From positions 4,687,357 through 4,751,356 of the forward strand of contig NZ_CP036343.1 of the NCBI RefSeq assembly GCF_007746795.1: a DNA stretch of 64,000 nucleotides, read 5' to 3'. This document shows positions 19,179 through 28,746 of this stretch, one piece after another. The first letter of the stretch is position 1. Each line of letters begins with the position of its first letter. Source of the DNA: Gimesia algae (GTDB lineage: Bacteria > Planctomycetota > Planctomycetia > Planctomycetales > Planctomycetaceae). Position numbers and translations under genes: made by a program. Below the pieces are notes generated by a model, which saw nothing but the letters and a program-made list of their open reading frames with translations, was not told the DNA's origin and did no database searches.

Positions 19179-20186
19179 ATGAAGCAGTTTTCGATTTGCG
19201 CACTTTCAGGCTGCTGTGCTCTATTATTTTTCACTCAGCTCTGCCTGGCAGACTCCAAATCTCCCAAATGGGCCGCCACCAGCGTAGAACAAGCGGGCCC
19301 CGATTTCCAGAAACAGGGAGAATACACGGGAACAATCGGTGAAGGTGACGACGCCCTGAAATACGGGGTTCAGGTCATCGCTCTGGGAGACGGTGAATTC
19401 CAGGCCGTCGGCTATCCCGGTGGTCTGCCCGGTGATGGCTGGAAGCAGGATGAGAAAGTGTCAGTCAAAGGGGAATCCAGGGGTGGTGTCATCAACTTCG
19501 TCTCTGAACACGGACGAGGTGAACTGGGTGATGAAGAAATGACGCTGTTCGACTCTGAAGGTAATGAGGTCGGCGTTCTTGATAAAGTATCTCGAAAAAG
19601 CCCCACACTCGGGAAAAAAGCGCCGAAAGGAGCCACTGTCTTGTTTGACTCAGACAAGGCAGAGCAAACGGTCAAGAATTTTGAAAACGGCCAGATCACC
19701 AAAGAGGGTCTGCTGAAAGAAGGAGTTACCAGCAAAAAAACATTTAAAGATGGCCACCTGCACCTGGAATTCCAACTCCCCTTCATGCCTCAGGCCCGGG
19801 GGCAGGGCAGAAGCAACAGTGGCTGTTATGTGTTGGGACGCTATGAGGTTCAGATCCTGGACTCCTTTGGCCTGGAAGGCAAAGATAACGAATGCGGCGG
19901 CATCTACAAACTGGGAGCTCCGAGTGTCAACATGTGCTTTCCCCCCCTGGCCTGGCAGACTTATGACATCGATTTCCAGTCTGCCAGATATGACAAAGCA
20001 GGCAATAAGACAGCCAAAGCACGGATTACTGTCAAGCACAATGGGGTGACCGTGCAGGACGATCAGGAAATTAATGAACCCACTCCAGGCGGCACCAACA
20101 AGGATGAATCCGTAGCGGGCCCCCTGTTTCTGCAGAACCATTCCAATCCGGTCCGTTTCCGAAATATCTGGGTGATGGAAAAATAA
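19179..20186 (+). CDS. Secreted DUF1080 (3-keto-disaccharide hydrolase-like) protein
   Basis: 335 residues. ATG 19179 is preceded by GGAG seven bases away, whereas TTG 19167 overlaps that site. Sec signal peptide (CALSGCCALLFFTQLCLADS). The first 110 mature residues form a planctomycete-specific beta module. From about residue 140 the DUF1080 lectin-like jelly roll follows, with GRSNSGCYVLGRYEVQILDS, ECGGIYKLGAP and the final FLQNHSNPVRFRNIWV, all hallmarks. The family includes glycan-binding and 3-keto-glycoside hydrolase domains; catalytic activity here is not proven. An MFS permease follows 59 bases later on the same strand. Confidence 0.85.
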   Translation: MKQFSICALSGCCALLFFTQLCLADSKSPKWAATSVEQAGPDFQKQGEYTGTIGEGDDALKYGVQVIALGDGEFQAVGYPGGLPGDGWKQDEKVSVKGESRGGVINFVSEHGRGELGDEEMTLFDSEGNEVGVLDKVSRKSPTLGKKAPKGATVLFDSDKAEQTVKNFENGQITKEGLLKEGVTSKKTFKDGHLHLEFQLPFMPQARGQGRSNSGCYVLGRYEVQILDSFGLEGKDNECGGIYKLGAPSVNMCFPPLAWQTYDIDFQSARYDKAGNKTAKARITVKHNGVTVQDDQEINEPTPGGTNKDESVAGPLFLQNHSNPVRFRNIWVMEK

Positions 20187-20245
20187 GCACACATCCTCTT
20201 GCCGTATTCACATCCTGATCTTTCCTGACCGAAGGCCATAACCAG

Positions 20246-21655
20246 ATGACAGACACGGACAATCTACCTGCAGAAAGAACAGAAACTACGATTAAGACCA
20301 GACTCTGCCTGATGATGTTTCTGCAGTACTTTGTGCAGGGATGTTACCTGCCGATCATTACTCTCTATCTGATTCAGGCTCTGGGATTCTCTGCCTGGCA
20401 GATTGGTGTCTTCGGCGCAGCTCTGGCTGTAGGGCCTTTATTAGCGCCTTTCCTGTTTGGTCAGATCGTCGATCGTCATTATGCGACAGAACGCGTGCTC
20501 GCATTTTGTCACTTATCGGGTGGCGTGATTATGCTGGCCCTCTTCGTACAACAGAGATTTTGGCCAGTCGTCATTCTGGGGGTGCTGTATTCCATTCTGT
20601 ATGTTCCCACAATGATGTTAACGAATTCATTATCGTTCCAACATCTGAAAGACAGCGATAAGGAATTTCCACTGATCCGCTTATGGGGCACGATCGGTTT
20701 TGTCGTGCCTGCCTGGATTGCCGAAGGCGTCTTTCTGGCAAACCTTCAAGGTGAGGCGTTGAATACAGGACGAGGTGTCGTGCTGGCAATGGCAGGAGTT
20801 GTGGGGCTGTTTATGGCTGCCTACTGTTTAACCCTGCCTCATACCCCCCCTGTGAAGAGTGATAAAAAAGACCTGGCGCCGGGGAAAGTGCTCAAAATGC
20901 TCCGGTATCGGCATTTTCTGGTGCTGGTGACCGTTGCCTTTATTATTTCAATTGTTCATAAATTCTACTTTCAATGGAACAGTCCGTTCCTGAGTGCAGT
21001 CCTGAAGCAGGCAGATGTCACCGGTGCCTGGGAACAACGTATCAGTTCCATCGGACAGGTATTTGAAGTGCTGGTGATGGCTGTCCTCGGATTCGGTATC
21101 AAAAAATACGGCTTCAAAACGGTGATGCTGGTTGGCCTGCTCTCCTACCTGGTACGCAGTCTTATCTTTGCCTATGCCTCCACAATTGGATCAGTCGTCA
21201 TCGTGAAAGGATTCACTGTCGCCATCGCACTCACCTGCCTGGGACAGGCCATGCATGGACTCTGCTTCGGCTGCTTTCTGGCCGCCGCGTATATTTATGT
21301 CGACAAAGTCGCGCCCCTCGATGTACGTGGTTCCATGCAGACGTTTTTTGGAACGTTTGTATTTGGCCTGGGAATGTTCGCCGGCGGCTTTATCAGTGGA
21401 ACAATCGGCGATTTCTTTACCTCGACTGGAAAAGAAACACTACTGCGTACAAAGTGGAATATTCCCTCTCAGTCGGGCATCATTGAATTTACCCAGAAAA
21501 ACCTGGTTGGGGAAACGTCGCAGATGCTCCGGGACTGGCCGGGCATCTGGCTCAGCAGTGCGGCGATCGCCTTATTTGCCACGCTGATGTTCTGGATGCT
21601 GTTTCCCAAAACCGATACATCACAACGGATGGCACATACAGAAGAAATGAGCTGA
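20246..21655 (+). CDS. MFS transporter, nucleoside:H+ symporter-like
   Basis: 469 residues with about 12 membrane helices. Family marks: the N-terminal RLCLMMFLQYFVQGCYLPIITLYL, the loop FGQIVDRHYATERVLA after helix 2, and FPLIRLWGTIGFVVPAWI, all typical of the NupG/XapB-like (Nuc_H_symport) subgroup. A large periplasmic insertion lies between the last two helices (TLLRTKWNIPSQSGIIEFTQ). The substrate could be nucleosides or sugars; the DUF1080 neighbour leans toward sugars. A decayed R1 repeat follows its stop codon. Confidence 0.85.
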   Translation: MTDTDNLPAERTETTIKTRLCLMMFLQYFVQGCYLPIITLYLIQALGFSAWQIGVFGAALAVGPLLAPFLFGQIVDRHYATERVLAFCHLSGGVIMLALFVQQRFWPVVILGVLYSILYVPTMMLTNSLSFQHLKDSDKEFPLIRLWGTIGFVVPAWIAEGVFLANLQGEALNTGRGVVLAMAGVVGLFMAAYCLTLPHTPPVKSDKKDLAPGKVLKMLRYRHFLVLVTVAFIISIVHKFYFQWNSPFLSAVLKQADVTGAWEQRISSIGQVFEVLVMAVLGFGIKKYGFKTVMLVGLLSYLVRSLIFAYASTIGSVVIVKGFTVAIALTCLGQAMHGLCFGCFLAAAYIYVDKVAPLDVRGSMQTFFGTFVFGLGMFAGGFISGTIGDFFTSTGKETLLRTKWNIPSQSGIIEFTQKNLVGETSQMLRDWPGIWLSSAAIALFATLMFWMLFPKTDTSQRMAHTEEMS

Positions 21656-21688
21656 AACTTACTCCAACTTCACGGTGCGACCCTGATT

Positions 21689-21746
21689 CAATTGTTTCCG
21701 GGCTCAAATGCCGCAGAAACCATGACAGTAAAACTGGACACAGGCT
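21689..21746 (+). repeat. Dispersed palindromic repeat R1, decayed copy D
   Basis: The right end (ACAGTAAAACTGGACACA, from 21725) is identical to copy A. Upstream, CTCAAATG and TCAATT occur at nearly the same spacing as in copy A, with a small deletion. The left end is lost. It lies immediately before the start codon of the next small gene. Confidence 0.6.
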
Positions 21747-21748
21747 GA

Positions 21749-21982
21749 ATGCCTTTTCATATTGCAGAACATCAATTGATTGGTAGCGTCGTTCTAATTC
21801 TGTCGCTGATAGGATTGATCAAAGACCAGTGGTTTCTGGCCAATACCCGCAAAGGTCAAAGACTCACACGTTCCTTGGGAGCGACGCGCGCCCTCTGGGT
21901 ATTGCGGCTGATTTTCATTACAGGCGTACTGTTTGGGGGAGCGCTGGCGGCTGGATGGATCCAACCCGTTCAATGGGATTGA
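21749..21982 (+). CDS. Small two-helix membrane protein
   Basis: 77 residues. Two hydrophobic segments (LIGSVVLILSLIGLI at about 10-24 and LRLIFITGVLFGGALAAGWI at about 52-71) flank a basic loop (NTRKGQRLTRSLG) that should face the cytoplasm. Composition is protein-like and similar short proteins occur in planctomycetes, but I cannot name a function. There is no Shine-Dalgarno: the bases before ATG 21749 are the end of repeat copy D. Confidence 0.6.
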   Translation: MPFHIAEHQLIGSVVLILSLIGLIKDQWFLANTRKGQRLTRSLGATRALWVLRLIFITGVLFGGALAAGWIQPVQWD

Positions 21983-22245
21983 AGTAAGTAAATCCTTTGC
22001 GCACACAGATTTCGCCTGCCAGATTGGCACACTCCCTGGCTGTAATTGTGACGTTAACCACATGCCAGATTGACATTCCACACCACTTCCCTCCTGACTC
22101 ACCAACAGGTCATACTCAACTAATCCCTTACAAGATAGACACTTACAAAACACACAGCCTAAAAACACTATCTCTCATAAAATGGTATGCCCTTTGCTTA
22201 TTATCCAGTCAGCTATATTTTACTGATGCATAAGGACTTGGGAAT

Positions 22246-22701
22246 ATGCCGATATTTCGCTGGGACCAGTCGTGGAATCCATTACGAGATCTGGAGCGTG
22301 AAGTTGACCGCCTGATTCAGGGAGTTGAGTTCACCGTTCAGGGGATTCGTATGCCTCGCCAATACCCTGCGGTCAATATCTTTGAGTTGGAGCATGAGTT
22401 CCTGATCACAGCAGAACTACCGGGCATGCAGGTTCAAGACCTGGAACTGACGATCGCCAACGGCCTTTTGACCTTGAAAGGACATCGGGATTCCCCGGTT
22501 GTAGATAATCGAGATATCCCCGAGGAGCGATTTCGACGCAGGGAGCGTACCTTTGGTGAATGGCAGAGGTCAATCAGTATCCCGGATCGAATCTCTGACG
22601 AGCATCTCTCCGCAGAGTTCAATGATGGTGTGCTGAAAATTCATCTTCCCAAACTGGAAGAGGAACTTCCCCGTCAGATTCCTGTGAGTTCAGGAGAATA
22701 G
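22246..22701 (+). CDS. Hsp20/alpha-crystallin small heat-shock protein
   Basis: 151 residues. The alpha-crystallin domain spans about residues 38-140 (PAVNIFELEHEFLITAELPGM, ...LTLKGHR, FRRRERTFGEWQRSISIPD, FNDGVLKIHLPK). ATP-independent holdase that binds unfolding proteins in the cytoplasm. First of a pair; the second copy begins nine bases after its stop. A weak TTGCTT...TATTTT promoter-like pair lies about 50 bases upstream; no CIRCE element is visible. Confidence 0.92.
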   Translation: MPIFRWDQSWNPLRDLEREVDRLIQGVEFTVQGIRMPRQYPAVNIFELEHEFLITAELPGMQVQDLELTIANGLLTLKGHRDSPVVDNRDIPEERFRRRERTFGEWQRSISIPDRISDEHLSAEFNDGVLKIHLPKLEEELPRQIPVSSGE

Positions 22702-22710
22702 GACTAAGCA

Positions 22711-23094
22711 ATGAGCCGACAACACAGTGATGATGAGCCAAGGGAACTCTCCTCTCCGGAGCAGTTTGTTTTCACTCCTCCCATTGATATCTATGAAACC
22801 GACGAAGGCCTTGTGCTCTACGCTGACCTTCCCGGCGTTTCAGTCGGTTCGCTGGAACTGCAGGTTCAGGATAATAAGCTGACTCTGCTGGGAAAGGTGG
22901 AACCACAGATTCCCGAGGGAGCACGTCCCTTACATAAAGAATATGAAGTCGGCAATTACCTGCGGTCTTTTATCTTGAGTGGGGAAATTGTTCACAGTGA
23001 AATCGAAGCCAAGCTGGCGAATGGCGTCCTGCGGATTTTTCTTCCTAAAGCCCCCAAAGCAGAGCCACGCCGCATCCAGGTGAATACCGGCTGA
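22711..23094 (+). CDS. Hsp20/alpha-crystallin small heat-shock protein, second copy
   Basis: 127 residues. Alpha-crystallin domain from residue 24 (PIDIYETDEGLVLYADLPGV) to the end (LANGVLRIFLPKA). It is more diverged than a recent duplicate: the GERSFGEF-like strand reads YEVGNYLRSFILSGE, and the N-terminal arm is short and acidic. AGGAGAATAGGA upstream includes the end of the first copy. The two probably form mixed oligomers. It converges on the TPR gene with 27 bases between stops. Confidence 0.9.
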   Translation: MSRQHSDDEPRELSSPEQFVFTPPIDIYETDEGLVLYADLPGVSVGSLELQVQDNKLTLLGKVEPQIPEGARPLHKEYEVGNYLRSFILSGEIVHSEIEAKLANGVLRIFLPKAPKAEPRRIQVNTG

Positions 23095-23121
23095 GACACA
23101 TCTCACTACAGTTTGCATACG

Positions 23122-24246
23122 TCATTTTCGGCCCGCCTGCGTTTTCTGCACACTCTCACTCTGCAGCGATGAGGGACGTAAATCCTCTTCCTTGATCAGC
23201 CTCTGATTGAGCTGTTGCAGTTCGAACGCTTCCTCGCGTTTCCCTGCTAAACCAGCCGCACGCGCCAATGCCGAAACATAACGTCTGTCAGTTTGCTGAG
23301 TCGGATACAGAGGTTTTAAAAGCGCGTAAGCCTGCTCACCTTTTCTCTGATAAATCAGGAGGTCGGCTTTCAGCAGAAGACATTCAAGATCCTTGGGGTC
23401 GACACTCAATGCCTGATCTATGTACGAAATCGACTGCTCGATGTTTCCCTGATTTCGCTTGATCAAAGCCAGATATCGTAGCGCAGCTGTTGAATCGGGC
23501 CTTTCCGCAAGACACCATTTCGCTTCCCGCGTCGCCGTTTCCAGATCACCAGAATACAATGCCGCGTATGCCAGGTTAAAATGGGCTTCATATAAATCCG
23601 GTTCCAGATAGAGGGCCTGTTTCAGAGGTCCTGTCATTTCAATCGTGCGTCCCGCCTGACGTAATATCTCAGCAACCAGCAGATAATCCGCTGCCTGCTC
23701 CCCCCCCAGTTCGATATTCCGTCTGGCATATCTGAGTGCCCAGTTGGACTTTCCCTGTGCGAAAAGTAATTGCGCCAGACTTTTCTGAAAGCGACGTTCT
23801 TCCGGAAACTGACGCACCAGAATCATTAACGCCGATATTGCCCGATCATTGAGCCCCTGCTCCAATGCGATCTCTGCAATTGCTTCGACTGCCTCGTAAT
23901 AGCGAGGATGCTGTGACGTCACATGCGAAAAGTTTTCCAGAGCCTGGTAGGGAGCACGGTCCTGAATCAGTTCTCCCAGCTGGAAATGAGCAAATTCATC
24001 GTCGGGATGCTGCTGCAGGTACGCGATCAGTTCTTTACGCTTTACCTTTTCTGAATTCTGAGTAACCGCTTCTGAAGCTGCAGGCTGGCTGGGCTGAGAG
24101 TTTCCTGATTCGCCCTGAATCAGAAGAGAGATGATTAGCACAATACAACCACCTGCCAGAATCAGGAAACCGCTTGAGAATAAGGGGGTTCTTTTCTGCT
24201 GAGCAGACGCATTCGTCAGTTTTTCAGGTTCTGTCAGGCGATTCAT
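23122..24246 (-). CDS. Membrane-anchored TPR protein
   Basis: 374 residues from ATG 24246, two bases after the stop of the CRTAC1 gene, hence translational coupling. One membrane helix at about 22-43 (SGFLILAGGCIVLIISLLIQ) is followed by a periplasmic chain of about eight TPR units, for example residues 95-330 (AHFQLGELIQDRAPYQALENF, AHFNLAYAALYSGDLETATREA, ALRYLALIKRNQGNIEQSISYI). Last gene of the creatininase-CRTAC1-TPR operon. It may scaffold the exported CRTAC1 protein (inference). Confidence 0.85.
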   Translation of the reverse strand: MNRLTEPEKLTNASAQQKRTPLFSSGFLILAGGCIVLIISLLIQGESGNSQPSQPAASEAVTQNSEKVKRKELIAYLQQHPDDEFAHFQLGELIQDRAPYQALENFSHVTSQHPRYYEAVEAIAEIALEQGLNDRAISALMILVRQFPEERRFQKSLAQLLFAQGKSNWALRYARRNIELGGEQAADYLLVAEILRQAGRTIEMTGPLKQALYLEPDLYEAHFNLAYAALYSGDLETATREAKWCLAERPDSTAALRYLALIKRNQGNIEQSISYIDQALSVDPKDLECLLLKADLLIYQRKGEQAYALLKPLYPTQQTDRRYVSALARAAGLAGKREEAFELQQLNQRLIKEEDLRPSSLQSESVQKTQAGRK

Positions 24247-24248
24247 AA

Positions 24249-26009
24249 TCAGGGCTGGGTTTGAGACTGGTCTGGTAAAACGCTGGTTCCCTCTATCAAT
24301 GTATAGCGTCCCCCTGGCTGTAATCCAGTCCAGTTTTCTGTTTTCCCGCCCGGCCACCTGACTTTGACTGTCACAGGTGAGTTGCAGTCTCCCAATCCAC
24401 AAGTAATCCACGCTTCATCGGCCGAGAGATAACTGCTACTCCCCTTTCTCAATCGGGTCATTTTTCGAGCGTCACAAGTCACTTCCAGTACTGCCCCGAT
24501 GGCACTGCGATTGGAAGTGGTTCCCACTAACTGCAGTGCGATGCTTTGGTGAATTTGTTCCGAGCGGTTTTCCAGCAGGACCAGTCGTTCATTCAGATGC
24601 GAAATGGCAAGATCGACCAGTCCATCCTGATTAAAATCAGCCACAGCACAGCCTCTGCCCACCTGTTTCTTACGAAAGAATTCTCCAGACTGTGCGGAAA
24701 CATCATTGAACCGCGAACCTGCCAGATTGAGAAACAATTGCGGTTCCTGTTCGTAGGGCTCACTTTTCCCCAGTTGAGATAAGCGATCGTGCACATGGCC
24801 GTTCGTGACAAACAGATCTTCCCAGCCATCATTATTCACATCCAGAAACGAAGTCCCAAATCCCAGTCGCGCGCGACTGGGAGCGGCCAGACCTATCTCA
24901 TCTGTGACATCCAGAAAAAACAACGCCCCTTCATTGCGATAAAGCGTATTGGTTTCGCCAAAATAATTTGTCACAAACAGATCCAGTTCACCATCACCAT
25001 TATAGTCGGCGGCTGCCAGTCCCATTCCCGCTTCCCGGTCTCCGGTCCTGTTAAATGCCAGCCCGGCGACCAGTGCCTGATCCGTAAATATTCCCTGACC
25101 GTTATTGATCCAGAGCTGGTTCGCGACCGAATCGTTGGCGACATACAGATCGATGTCTCCATCCTGATCGTAATCAGCAGCGAAGACTCCCAGCCCCTGG
25201 CGCGCCGGTTCGCGATGCAGGCCTGCTTTTTGAGAAACATCCAGAAACGAGCCATTCCCCAGATTGAGATAGAGCACATCATACTGCCCCGGAACATAGC
25301 GCGGGTGACAGATAAAATAGACGCGTGCCCCATCAACCCGGCGACTGCAGATCGGATAGTGGTCCCGATCAATCTCCAGATAATTCGCAACGTACAGATC
25401 CAGCAGTCCATCTCCATTCAGGTCGGCCCAGGTACAACTGGCCCCGTACCCCGGATCATCGACATGAGCAGTCGCAGAAACATCTGAAAAAGTTCCATCC
25501 CCCTGATTGCAGTACAACAGGTTCCGTCCAAAGGCACTCACATACAAATCATCAAAACCATCGTGATTATAATCGCCGACAGCAATTCCCATCGAGTAGT
25601 TCAAAACCGTTAATCCGGAGACGGCGGTCACATCCTGAAACTGACTGTTCCTGCGGTTCCAGTAAAGTCGATTTGAACGTGCGATGTCTACAGGCTGAAT
25701 TTGTTTACGTTCAACGTTACTCCACTCTTCTCCCTGTGCGCCGTACAGATCAGGGAATCCATCACGATCATAATCAATCCAGCCTACCCCAGAGCCCATC
25801 ATCAGATGCAGATGTCGTTTGACCGTCACTGGAGAACGATGCTGAAAGGCAATTTGTGCAGCATCGGTCACATCCTGAAAGGAAATCGCGGGCGGTTTTT
25901 CTTCTGCAAAGAGAGAAAATGTCAGCGAGCAAAGCAGAGGGCCGCACAGGCTGAAAATAACAGCCAGGCAGACTGATCGTGAATTTCTTCTAGAAAGGAA
26001 ACTGGTCAT
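24249..26009 (-). CDS. CRTAC1-family FG-GAP/VCBS repeat protein with ASPIC/UnbV C-terminus
   Basis: 586 residues, exported (leader with CLAVIFSLCGPLLCSLTFSLFA). At least seven Ca-binding FG-GAP loops are seen: DYDRDGFPDLY, DYNHDGFDDLY, DLNGDGLLDLY, DYDQDGDIDLY, DYNGDGELDLF, DVNNDGWEDLF and DFNQDGLVDLA, predicting a seven-bladed propeller. The C-terminal UnbV/ASPIC domain ends in VKVRWPGGKTENW. ATG 26009 was preferred over TTG 26039; it overlaps the creatininase gene by 20 bases. Binding role at the cell surface or periplasm, ligand unknown. Confidence 0.9.
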   Translation of the reverse strand: MTSFLSRRNSRSVCLAVIFSLCGPLLCSLTFSLFAEEKPPAISFQDVTDAAQIAFQHRSPVTVKRHLHLMMGSGVGWIDYDRDGFPDLYGAQGEEWSNVERKQIQPVDIARSNRLYWNRRNSQFQDVTAVSGLTVLNYSMGIAVGDYNHDGFDDLYVSAFGRNLLYCNQGDGTFSDVSATAHVDDPGYGASCTWADLNGDGLLDLYVANYLEIDRDHYPICSRRVDGARVYFICHPRYVPGQYDVLYLNLGNGSFLDVSQKAGLHREPARQGLGVFAADYDQDGDIDLYVANDSVANQLWINNGQGIFTDQALVAGLAFNRTGDREAGMGLAAADYNGDGELDLFVTNYFGETNTLYRNEGALFFLDVTDEIGLAAPSRARLGFGTSFLDVNNDGWEDLFVTNGHVHDRLSQLGKSEPYEQEPQLFLNLAGSRFNDVSAQSGEFFRKKQVGRGCAVADFNQDGLVDLAISHLNERLVLLENRSEQIHQSIALQLVGTTSNRSAIGAVLEVTCDARKMTRLRKGSSSYLSADEAWITCGLGDCNSPVTVKVRWPGGKTENWTGLQPGGRYTLIEGTSVLPDQSQTQP

Positions 26010-26793
26010 CCAGCTTTGCCTCAGAGAGTTCAACGACAAATTGTGATAAACGGTCGACTAAAATCTGCATCAGCCGCTCCCCTTTCTCTGCAGTCGCCTG
26101 GTGTGGATTTCCGGAACCCGAATTGGTAGTGAGTAAATGCCACGGACGGGTAATACTGACCCATCCTTCGTTGACCGCAGAAAAGCGAGTCGCATTCGTT
26201 GCACCGTCGTCTGCATGTAACGCGCCCGTTTCTGCATCGCGATTCACCAGATGGGGAAAGTAAGCCAGCGCCAGAGATGTTTCCATTTCCCCTGCATGAT
26301 CATCCGGATTTTCAAATATCTCCGCTTTCACATCTGCAGACGTGCCTCGAAACCAGTCTGCCAGGAAAATCTGTACCGTCGTAGATCCATGCAGTTCACG
26401 CAGGAGCGGTTTAAAGTCATTCCCGCCATGACTATTGAGAATCAGCAGTTTATTGACTCCATGATTCGCGAGAGAATCAACCAGATCCATTATCATCTGC
26501 CCCAAAGTCGAGGGATTCACATTCATCGACAGCGGAAAAGCAGCCTGATTAGTTTCCGTGCCATAGGGTATGGGTGGCAGCATCACCACTTTCGCCCCCC
26601 GTTGATGTGCCGCTTCACAGACCCGCGAACTGATGGCGTCTGCTTCGTAGGTATCGGTCCCGTAAGGCAGATGCAGGTTATGGGGCTCGGTCGCCCCCAT
26701 CGGTAATACGGCGACCTGGTAAGGATTCTCTTTCACATAAGCATAATTGATCTCGGACAGAATCCAGGGACGGATTGCAGATTCAGCAGACAC
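25990..26793 (-). CDS. Creatininase-family amidohydrolase
   Basis: 267 residues from GTG 26793 with GGAG nine bases upstream. Metal-site residues of the family are all present: Glu36, His38 and Asp47 in MGATEPHNLHLPYGTDT, His122 in LNSHGGND, and Glu169/Glu171 in DDHAGEMETS. Family members hydrolyse creatinine or open lactam-like rings, including steps of flavin and pterin-like cofactor maturation; the substrate here is unknown. Cytoplasmic. First gene of an operon with two exported proteins. Confidence 0.9.
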   Translation of the reverse strand: MSAESAIRPWILSEINYAYVKENPYQVAVLPMGATEPHNLHLPYGTDTYEADAISSRVCEAAHQRGAKVVMLPPIPYGTETNQAAFPLSMNVNPSTLGQMIMDLVDSLANHGVNKLLILNSHGGNDFKPLLRELHGSTTVQIFLADWFRGTSADVKAEIFENPDDHAGEMETSLALAYFPHLVNRDAETGALHADDGATNATRFSAVNEGWVSITRPWHLLTTNSGSGNPHQATAEKGERLMQILVDRLSQFVVELSEAKLDDQFPF

Positions 26794-26999
26794 GCGGTTT
26801 TCTCCTCACATGCTTCGTTTTAAATCGATTATTTTCAGAGCACAATCATACTACCAGAATCCAGGCAAAACCTCATGTTCTCGCACCTGCTCAAAAATAA
26901 ATATATACATTCTCACCTTATGTTTCCCTGTATTCTAATGAACAGAACCGGTATGCTGAATGAGTGATAATCTGGCAGGAACTGATGAAGGACACAATC

Positions 27000-27959
27000 A
27001 TGGCTAACTGGTATGTAAAACGTGGAAGTCAGGTCGCAGGCCCCCTCACTCGGGAAAGACTGAATCAACTGGCTGCGGAAGGAAAAGTTCAAAAAACAGA
27101 CCTCGTCAGAGAGGGTGAAGAGGGAGAGTTTCACGCCGCTGCGGAAGTGAGTGATCTCTTCACCAGTTCCGAAACCTCTGCCTGGGATGAATTCGAGTCC
27201 GGCCCGGAAACAGAATCTCTCTCCCGACAACCCGCTCCCAAAAGCAGCAAGATGTCACTGATAATCATCCTGGCAGTGGTCGGCGTGGGGGGACTTTTTG
27301 TCGTGGGAATACTGCTTGCTTTACTCCTGCCGGCAGTGCAGCAGGCACGTGAAGCGGCACGGCGATCACAATCAAAAAACAATCTGAAGCAAATTGGCCT
27401 GGCGATGCATAACTATCATGAAACCCATAGAGTTTTACCGCCGGGTGGAACCTTAACGATTGACGGCGCACCATCGCAAAGCTGGGAAACGTTTATTCTC
27501 CCTTTCATCGATGAGGCTCCTCTCTACAATCAGATTAACTTCCACTACGCCTGGAACCATCATACTAACCAGGACATTTTCACAAAGGAGATGCCTTTCT
27601 ACCTGAATCCGAATATTGAGGAAAAGGTCTCCCCGGAAGGATTGCCGCTCTCCCATTATATGGGAAATGAGTTGTTGATGGGCCCCAATCGAGGCGCCAG
27701 ATTTCGCGAGGTCAACGATGGTCTGGCCAATACGATCATGGCCTTTGAAGTGGGAGAAAACTTCAAACCCTGGGGAGATCCCACGAATTTCGCTGTCCCG
27801 GCGGATCGCATCGGTCCCCCCAACCGGTCTTCCACTACAGGCGGAAACCAGGTACTGATGGGAGATGGGCGTGTCCGTTTTGTGTCAGAGAATATTGATC
27901 CTGCCGTATTAAAAGCATTGAGCACACCTGATGGAGGCGAACGAATCGATGAATTCTAA
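27000..27959 (+). CDS. GYF_2-DUF1559 fusion protein, first of four paralogues
   Basis: 319 residues from ATG 27000 (AAGGA upstream). Residues 3-55 are a GYF_2/DUF4339 domain (WYVKRGSQVAGPLTRERLNQL...GKVQKTDLVREG). A membrane helix at about 82-103 leads straight into the DUF1559 motif LLLPAVQQAREAARRSQSKNNLKQIGLAMHNYHE. The C-terminus keeps QVLMGDGRVRFVSENID. Unlike ordinary DUF1559 proteins there is no prepilin leader: the GYF_2 domain sits at the N-terminus and should stay cytoplasmic. It overlaps the next gene by 11 bases. Confidence 0.85.
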   Translation: MANWYVKRGSQVAGPLTRERLNQLAAEGKVQKTDLVREGEEGEFHAAAEVSDLFTSSETSAWDEFESGPETESLSRQPAPKSSKMSLIIILAVVGVGGLFVVGILLALLLPAVQQAREAARRSQSKNNLKQIGLAMHNYHETHRVLPPGGTLTIDGAPSQSWETFILPFIDEAPLYNQINFHYAWNHHTNQDIFTKEMPFYLNPNIEEKVSPEGLPLSHYMGNELLMGPNRGARFREVNDGLANTIMAFEVGENFKPWGDPTNFAVPADRIGPPNRSSTTGGNQVLMGDGRVRFVSENIDPAVLKALSTPDGGERIDEF

Positions 27960-28722
27960 TTCTGAACAGACCCTGATCCAACCATCAGAACCTGACAACT
28001 TCGAACCTTCTGCCAGCACGTTTTTCTTCATCCTGGCTGGCTGTCTGTTCGCAATCGTATTCATGTCTTATTTATTCACTCCCCTTGCCGAAAAAATCAA
28101 AATTCATAAACGCAATCTAGCGCATCGTGCTGTTTCGAAAAGCAATTTGAAACAAATTGGCTTAGCCCTGGCCTTCTATCATGAAGAGAACCAGACGTTC
28201 CCACCGGGGGCAACAGTAGCCCCCAATGGAACTCCACAGCACAGTTGGCAGACCTCCCTTCTCCCCTTCATGGATCAGTCTGGGCTGTTTGAGCAAATCA
28301 ATTTTGAGAAACCCTGGAACGATCCAGAAAATCAAGAGAGCTTTCAACAGCAGGTCTCAACTTATCTTGCCCCGTGGGTTGAAGAAAAATACTCGGCAGA
28401 AGGATATGCCCTGTCGCATTATGTGGGGAACGAACTTCTGCTCAAACAGAATCAGGGGATGCCGCTCAGTCAGATCACCGATGGCGCGTCAAACACGATT
28501 ATGGCGGTCGATCGAGCCGATCACTTCAAAGCCTGGGGAGATCCTGCCAATCTTGCCAGGCCCGCTGATATCATTGGCCCCGATAAGAAAACACTATTAC
28601 CTGGAGGCAGTCTCGTTCTTTTCAGTGATGGTTCAGTGCGCTTCGTATCAAATAAAATCAACCCGCAAATTATCAAAGACCTCAGCACCCCTGATGGGGG
28701 AGAAGCCAAATGCGAATTCTAA
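27949..28722 (+). CDS. Diverged DUF1559 paralogue, second of four
   Basis: 257 residues. ATG 27949 has GGAGG 11 bases upstream and overlaps the preceding stop. No GYF_2 domain. One membrane helix (STFFFILAGCLFAIVFMSYLF) is followed by a degenerate family motif where AREAARR is lost (KIHKRNLAHRAVSKSNLKQIGLALAFYHEE). The central SHYVGNELLLKQNQGMPLSQ and the C-terminal LVLFSDGSVRFVSN align with the neighbours. A product of tandem duplication; function unknown. Confidence 0.8.
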   Translation: MNSNSEQTLIQPSEPDNFEPSASTFFFILAGCLFAIVFMSYLFTPLAEKIKIHKRNLAHRAVSKSNLKQIGLALAFYHEENQTFPPGATVAPNGTPQHSWQTSLLPFMDQSGLFEQINFEKPWNDPENQESFQQQVSTYLAPWVEEKYSAEGYALSHYVGNELLLKQNQGMPLSQITDGASNTIMAVDRADHFKAWGDPANLARPADIIGPDKKTLLPGGSLVLFSDGSVRFVSNKINPQIIKDLSTPDGGEAKCEF

Positions 28723-28746
28723 ATCGCATTTTGACAGGGATACAAC

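Noticed and set aside
24789-25487. 232-codon frame antisense to the CRTAC1 gene
   Set aside because: A product of the regular Asp-rich repeats on the other strand; no family features.
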